Assembly: GCA_934486965.1 (NCBI GenBank) | Contig: CAKSQP010000046.1 | Location: 1-10,395, forward strand | DNA length: 10,395 bases | From: an uncultured Eubacteriales bacterium | GTDB taxonomy: Bacteria > Bacillota > Clostridia > Oscillospirales > UBA644 | Direction: 5' to 3' | Shown: piece by piece, positions 6,540 to 10,395 of the stretch | Layout of the letters: each line of letters begins with the position of its first letter | How positions within the stretch are numbered: the first letter of the stretch is position 1 | Program-made: the position numbers and the translations under genes | The notes under the pieces: generated by a model | The model's input: only the letters and a program-made list of their open reading frames with translations | The model's database searches: none | Told to the model about the DNA's origin: nothing

Positions 6540-7289
6540 TTATTTCCAGCCGTCAAAGATTTTTTTTACGGGATTGACGGAGTTGACCGTTTTGCAGACT
6601 ATTGTACTCTGTTCTATATTTTCGATTTCCGCCGCAGTCCTGTCGCGAAGCACATATCCGAGAGACGCGCTTATTATTCCCGCGAGAAGACAGACTATAA
6701 GGACCCCGTTCAGCGCCCCGATGACCGCTCCGCCTATCTTGTTCAACTGACGGAGAACGGGCAGTTCAACGATAAAGTCAAGCAACCATACGATTATTCT
6801 TATCGCGATGATCGCAAGCAGGAATATCACTATAAACGCGATGATCCTTCCGCAGAGTTCCGCCATGGGAGTGACCATAACGTCGATTATTGCGGATTTT
6901 GCCTCTTCCGCACCGTTGACTTTCAGCGCATTATATTTTTCCGCAAGGTCTGCGGAATTTAAGTTCAGCGACGAGATTATATCCGAGAAAAATTTTGGCA
7001 TATCGGAGAACAGTTCGTCGAAATTAAGGCTTGATATCGAGGCTGTGGTTCCCTGCGCCGTCGGGGAAAGCATATTTATCATCCACTGTCTCATCGGCGA
7101 AAAAAGGAACGTCGTGCTGATATATGAACCCAAAGGCGCCGAAAAAACAAGAGCGGCGACCGCGGCGATAAAGTTTCCGACAAGGCCTATCAGAGATTTT
7201 ACAAGTCCTTTTTTAACGGAAACCGCTACCGCTATAATAAAAACTGCTATAAGAAAAATATCAATACCTGTTGAAACGGCAATATCCAT
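6540..7289 (-). CDS. CvpA family membrane protein
   Basis: A 249-residue integral membrane protein of the CvpA/colicin V production family, whose exact role in Bacillota is not settled. Recognition rests on VKKGLVKSLIGLVGNF (about 25-40) and LPVLRQLNKIGGAVIGALNG (about 176-195), both typical family blocks. Membrane segments are expected at about 8-25, 33-50, 147-170 and 187-213. Between the second and third lies a hydrophilic loop of about 95 residues rich in Ser, Asp and Leu, longer than I expect for a family usually near 160-180 residues. The ATG at 7289 has AAGGA about 10 bases upstream, a rather long spacing. It is 21 bases behind the DUF5711 gene and 18 before pgsA, in the same operon. 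Confidence 0.85.
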   Translation of the reverse strand: MDIAVSTGIDIFLIAVFIIAVAVSVKKGLVKSLIGLVGNFIAAVAALVFSAPLGSYISTTFLFSPMRQWMINMLSPTAQGTTASISSLNFDELFSDMPKFFSDIISSLNLNSADLAEKYNALKVNGAEEAKSAIIDVMVTPMAELCGRIIAFIVIFLLAIIAIRIIVWLLDFIVELPVLRQLNKIGGAVIGALNGVLIVCLLAGIISASLGYVLRDRTAAEIENIEQSTIVCKTVNSVNPVKKIFDGWK

Positions 7290-7310
7290 ACTGCGACGGT
7301 CCTTTCAGAT

Positions 7311-8438
7311 TTATACATTTATCCTGACGGCACTGTCGCTACCGATAAGGTAAGCGCCGCCGTCGACTGCTACTATATTTTGAATATAAAACTCTTCTTC
7401 TCTTTCAAAAATAATATTACCCGTATTGTCAAAAACATAAACGGTTTTTCCCGAAGAAGCAAAAACATATTCGGAATTACATTCAAGCGCCCTCATATTT
7501 TCGATGTTTTCGGAAAAAAGTTCGTTTCCGTTCTTATCATAGACTCTGACAAGAGAAGAATTTGCGGATTTATCCGAATATTCCGCGGCGGCAAAATAAG
7601 AGTCGCTCACGGCGTAGTGGGACATATCGACGCATACATTATCTATGATTTTTTCGAATTTGTCAAGAGTAAGTTCATAAAGACCGCCGCTTGTGAAGAT
7701 ATCCGTTTTCCCGTCGCCGCGCTTATATACGTCGTAGGGAACGACGTCTTCGGCGGTATATGACGCAATTTCCTCACCTGTCGTATAATTCACGAAAGTG
7801 ACTACGGTATCGCAGGACTCCTTATCGGGGGAAAGAGAAACCACGGCAACGGTATTCGAAGAGACAAACTCGGTATACATCGGATAAAACGACGAAATAT
7901 CCCAGTAATAAAGTTCTTCGAGCGCTTTGTTGTAAACGGTAAGCCTTCCTTTATAACCGTAAGCGTCGGATATTACGGAAACATACCCTCTTTTATCTGC
8001 GGAAAGGTTGATTATCTTGTTTCCGATATCTTTTGAGAGTTCGGTATCGAAACTGTTAGTACGGGTCACGGAAGAACCGCCCCTCGTAAAAATAAATATG
8101 TTGTCCCCCGCCGTTTTTATTACGGAATCGGTATAATTTGCGGGGAACTCCGAGATCTTGTATCCTTTTTCATTATATACCGAAACTCCCGTGCTTGTAA
8201 GGGTCACAAGTCCGTTTTTGAACGAATAAAAGGAATTGTCGTCCGATTCTTCGAATTCGACAAACTCTTCCGCCTGTCGGTTTTTTACGACGCAATCGAA
8301 ATCGTAAAACAGGCGCATAACGTTATCCGCCGAAATCTTCGACGCGTTGAGAGCAAAGAAGATAACGATATAAACGATCACGGTACAAAGTATTATTTTT
8401 CTGGCAACCGATATTTGTTTCAAAGTTTCAGTCTTCAT
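7311..8438 (-). CDS. DUF5711 family protein, membrane-anchored beta-propeller-like
   Basis: A 375-residue protein without a known function. Residues about 12-32 form one hydrophobic segment after a basic N-terminus, so it is probably anchored with the bulk outside the cell. The rest is a series of short beta-rich repeats of the kind 'VYNEKGYKI', 'VYNKALEEL', 'VYDKNGNEL' and 'VFDNTGNII', spaced as in WD40 or quinoprotein-type beta propellers. This pattern and the CvpA neighbour fit DUF5711, a family I associate with Clostridia. The ATG at 8438 gives a clean anchor with AGGGTG just upstream; an in-frame extension to 8552 would lie wholly inside truA and add an unrelated basic segment. Its start overlaps the truA stop by 11 bases. 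The family name is from memory of its general features, so the function remains open. Confidence 0.75.
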   Translation of the reverse strand: MKTETLKQISVARKIILCTVIVYIVIFFALNASKISADNVMRLFYDFDCVVKNRQAEEFVEFEESDDNSFYSFKNGLVTLTSTGVSVYNEKGYKISEFPANYTDSVIKTAGDNIFIFTRGGSSVTRTNSFDTELSKDIGNKIINLSADKRGYVSVISDAYGYKGRLTVYNKALEELYYWDISSFYPMYTEFVSSNTVAVVSLSPDKESCDTVVTFVNYTTGEEIASYTAEDVVPYDVYKRGDGKTDIFTSGGLYELTLDKFEKIIDNVCVDMSHYAVSDSYFAAAEYSDKSANSSLVRVYDKNGNELFSENIENMRALECNSEYVFASSGKTVYVFDNTGNIIFEREEEFYIQNIVAVDGGAYLIGSDSAVRINV

Positions 8439-9165
8439 AATACACCCTGTATAAAAACAACCCCTGCGGAGGTGCGGCAAAGCCGGGAGTCTGTTTTTTT
8501 GATGAAAGTATTCGGGGAATATCTTCGGCGTCAATTTTCCCGTCGGAGACATCTATCAGCGTTCCGACAATAAGCCTTACCATTTTATAGAGAAAGCCGT
8601 CTCCCGTAACCGAGAAAACGGAGATGTCGCCTTTTTTTTCAAACTGCGCCGAGTATATCGTTCTCGTGCAGTCTTCCGTTTTTCCGCCAGCCGCCTTAAA
8701 TGAAGTGAAATCGTGTTTTCCGACAAGATATTCCGCGGCTTTATTCATTTTTTCAATATCGAGAGGTCTGCCGACAGAATAGGAAAAATCCGAAAGAAAC
8801 GGGTCTCTTGTTTTTCCCGTATATATAAAATAGCGGTATTCTTTCTTTTTTACGCTGTATCTTGCGTGAAAAGAATCGGGGACATATTCGCAACGACCGA
8901 CCGCGATATCCGACGGAAGTTTTGCATTGAGCGCTCTGACAACGGCATTTTCTTCCATAACTTTTTCCGTTTTGAAAGAAACCGCAAATTCCTTTGCATG
9001 AACTCCGCTGTCCGTCCTGCTGCAGCCGTGAAGTTCGGAAACTTCACCGAAAAGAGAAATAAGAGCCTTTTTTATCTCCGCACCGACAGTATTTGCGTTT
9101 TTCTGCAACTGATATCCTGCGTAATTCTTTCCGTTGTAGGAAATATATATCAGGTAATTCTGCAT
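8428..9165 (-). CDS. truA: tRNA pseudouridine(38-40) synthase TruA
   Basis: TruA isomerises uridines 38-40 in the anticodon arm of tRNAs to pseudouridine. The 245-residue product starts with ISYNGKNYAGYQLQ and carries the catalytic aspartate Asp52 within GCSRTDSGVHA. It continues with the RALNAKLPSDI block, the KEYRYFIY segment holding the conserved base-stacking tyrosine, FTSFKAAG, and the late DGFLYKMVRLIVGTL motif. Length is normal for the family. The ATG at 9165 follows GGAGTG by 7 bases and lies only 4 bases after the ecfT stop, while its own stop overlaps the next gene. The ecfA-ecfT-truA order is widespread in Bacillota, which supports both calls. Confidence 0.96.
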   Translation of the reverse strand: MQNYLIYISYNGKNYAGYQLQKNANTVGAEIKKALISLFGEVSELHGCSRTDSGVHAKEFAVSFKTEKVMEENAVVRALNAKLPSDIAVGRCEYVPDSFHARYSVKKKEYRYFIYTGKTRDPFLSDFSYSVGRPLDIEKMNKAAEYLVGKHDFTSFKAAGGKTEDCTRTIYSAQFEKKGDISVFSVTGDGFLYKMVRLIVGTLIDVSDGKIDAEDIPRILSSKKQTPGFAAPPQGLFLYRVYYED

Positions 9166-9169
9166 ACCG

Positions 9170-9985
9170 TCACACTCCGAATATTTTTACTCCGTTAAGC
9201 AGGACAGCCGCCGCAATAAGAGAAACAACGATACCGAGCGCCGCAAAATCGGCGGGTCGGAGTTGAAACTTTACAAGATGCGTCCGTTTTTTGTCGTCGC
9301 CGGTATAGCACCTGCACTCCATAGCGGTCGCAAGTTCCATCGCGTGGCTCATTGCGGATCTGAAAAGCGGGATAAGGATAGGAACGAGCGCCTTTGCTCT
9401 CTGAATAAGTCCTCCCGTTTCGAAATCCGCTCCTCTTGCTTTCTGGGCAGACATTATTTTATCCGTTTCTTCAAGGAGCGTCGGGATAAAACGGAGCGCG
9501 ATAGTCATTATCATCGCAAAATCGTGAACGGGAACTTTTATCAGTTTAAGAGGCGACAGCAACCTTTCGAGAGCGTTTGTCAGAACTATCGGAGACGTCG
9601 TATAAGTAAGCATTGAAGTCGAGATGACAAGCATCATTATCCTTGTGAGCATAAAAACGGCGTTGACTATCCCCTGTTTTGTGACCGTCAGTATCCAGAA
9701 CGAAAAAAGGACGTCGCCTTTTGTGTAAAAAAGATTCAGAATGACGGTAAAACACGCGATGACAAAAATCGGCTTCAGTCCCCGAAGATACATCTTGAAC
9801 GGGATATCCGAAATTATCATCAGAACGACGGTCGAAACTATCGTCAGCAGATACCCTGCCACCGTCGACGGCAAAAAAAGCACGACGATATAGAGTATCA
9901 CGAGAACTATTTTCATTCTCGGGTCAAGACGGTGCAGAACCGAATTTCCCGGGAAATATTGTCCCAGTGTAATATCTTTAATCAA
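9170..9985 (-). CDS. ecfT: ECF transporter transmembrane component EcfT
   Basis: The membrane-embedded coupling subunit of a group-II energy-coupling-factor transporter, which joins the ATPase pair EcfA1/EcfA2 to various vitamin- or metal-binding S components. The 271-residue protein starts with GQYFPGNSVLHRLDPRMKI, a hallmark N-terminus, and has several membrane helices. It carries the two coupling motifs in the cytoplasmic part: AQKARGADF (Ala183-Arg184-Gly185) and AMECRCY, where Cys224-Arg225-Cys226 stands for the second ARG-like motif. Translation starts at TTG (9983..9985), supported by GGAGG 6 bases upstream. The start overlaps the ecfA2 stop by 8 bases, and truA follows after 4 bases. 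The transported substrate cannot be read from this subunit. Confidence 0.93.
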   Translation of the reverse strand: MIKDITLGQYFPGNSVLHRLDPRMKIVLVILYIVVLFLPSTVAGYLLTIVSTVVLMIISDIPFKMYLRGLKPIFVIACFTVILNLFYTKGDVLFSFWILTVTKQGIVNAVFMLTRIMMLVISTSMLTYTTSPIVLTNALERLLSPLKLIKVPVHDFAMIMTIALRFIPTLLEETDKIMSAQKARGADFETGGLIQRAKALVPILIPLFRSAMSHAMELATAMECRCYTGDDKKRTHLVKFQLRPADFAALGIVVSLIAAAVLLNGVKIFGV

Positions 9986-10395
9986 AAGTTGCCTCCGTAC
10001 GTAGCCTTACGATCTCTTCGCACGCCTTTTCAACCGAATAAACAGACGGCGAAACGTTATATCCCCTGTTCCTTATATTGAGAAATATCTTTGTGATCTG
10101 AGGAATATCGAGTCCTATTTCGGAAAGATGCGCGGCATGAGAAAATACCTCGTCTGTCTCTCCGTACATATCTATCTTACCGTGATTTAAGACAAGAATT
10201 TTATTTGCGTTATTCGCAACGTCCTCCATATTATGGGAAACAAGCAGGACCGCCTTGTTCTGCGTATCGTGATATTCCTTTATTCTTTCGAGGATTTCCG
10301 CTCTTCCTCTCGGGTCAAGCCCTGCGGTGGGTTCGTCGAGGATAAGAATATCCGGCTGCATTGCCATAATTCCCGCTATTGCAACTCTTCTTTTC
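9978..10395 (-). CDS. ecfA2: ECF transporter ATPase EcfA2, 5' part outside the window
   Basis: The C-terminal 138 codons of an ABC-type ATPase that powers the ECF transporter at the inner face of the membrane. The frame stays open to the window edge; the first visible residues KRRVAIAGI are the end of the ABC signature (usually SGGQ then KRRVAIAG). Next come Walker B with its catalytic glutamate, ILILDEPTAGLDP, which also contains the D-loop, and the switch histidine in LLVSHNMED. The C-terminal tail carries NRGYNVSPSVYSVEKACEEI, like the EcfA2 regulatory end. The KRRVAIAGI form and position directly before ecfT favour EcfA2 over EcfA1. A start at the internal ATG 10367 would cut off the Walker A part and is not credible. 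Confidence 0.92.
   Translation of the reverse strand, partial: KRRVAIAGIMAMQPDILILDEPTAGLDPRGRAEILERIKEYHDTQNKAVLLVSHNMEDVANNANKILVLNHGKIDMYGETDEVFSHAAHLSEIGLDIPQITKIFLNIRNRGYNVSPSVYSVEKACEEIVRLRTEATFD
9992..9996 (-). promoter_or_regulatory. Ribosome binding site fixing the TTG start of ecfT
   Basis: GGAGG on the minus strand, 6 bases before the TTG at 9985 and inside the end of ecfA2. No ATG or GTG at a similar distance continues into the conserved EcfT N-terminus, so the TTG is the likely start. Confidence 0.75.

Noticed and set aside
8439..8552. N-terminal extension of the DUF5711 protein
   Set aside because: It would overlap truA by about 125 bases and put an unrelated basic segment before a clean membrane anchor.
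1..10395. A new defence, mobile or biosynthetic system
   Set aside because: Every gene belongs to a housekeeping or widespread family on one strand with even composition; no integrase, transposase, toxin, nuclease, repeat array or synthase is present.

Overview
This window looks like an ordinary chromosomal segment of a Gram-positive bacterium of the Bacillota, most likely class Clostridia. The evidence is the gene content: an energy-coupling-factor (ECF) transporter next to truA, tmcAL (the tRNA-Met acetate ligase typical of Bacillota), a zinc-finger Clp ATPase of the ClpE/ClpC kind, and a DUF5711 protein beside CvpA. Strong Shine-Dalgarno sequences (GGAGG type) precede most genes. Base composition appears moderate (mid-40s % G+C by eye) and uniform, with no mobile elements, tRNAs, rRNAs, CRISPR arrays or insertion sequences. 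The genus cannot be named from this sequence alone.

All ten genes lie on the minus strand, so the window reads from right to left. The first block (10395 down to 3622) is a compact, probably single operon: ecfA2 (5' end cut by the window edge), ecfT, truA, a membrane-anchored DUF5711 protein, a CvpA-family membrane protein, pgsA, and a ClpE-like AAA+ unfoldase. The junctions are overlaps of 4 to 11 bases or gaps of 4 to 21 bases. It ends at a clear hairpin-plus-T-tract terminator (3585..3615). The second unit is a single histidine phosphatase gene (2954..3571) whose ribosome-binding site directly abuts that terminator. The third block (2860 down to 1) starts from a good sigma-A type promoter (2891..2919) and carries tmcAL, a DUF4380 protein, and pyrH (3' end cut by the window edge).

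Functionally the window is housekeeping. It covers vitamin uptake (ECF module), tRNA modification (TruA pseudouridine synthase; TmcAL acetylation of tRNA-Met), phospholipid synthesis (PgsA), protein quality control (Clp ATPase) and pyrimidine nucleotide synthesis (UMP kinase). The least understood proteins are DUF5711 with its CvpA neighbour and the DUF4380 protein placed between tmcAL and pyrH. I found no convincing sign of a new defence, mobile or biosynthetic system. Coding density is high: the only non-coding stretches are short, the longest about 93 bases (2861..2953), and no stretch over 300 bases lacks a gene.
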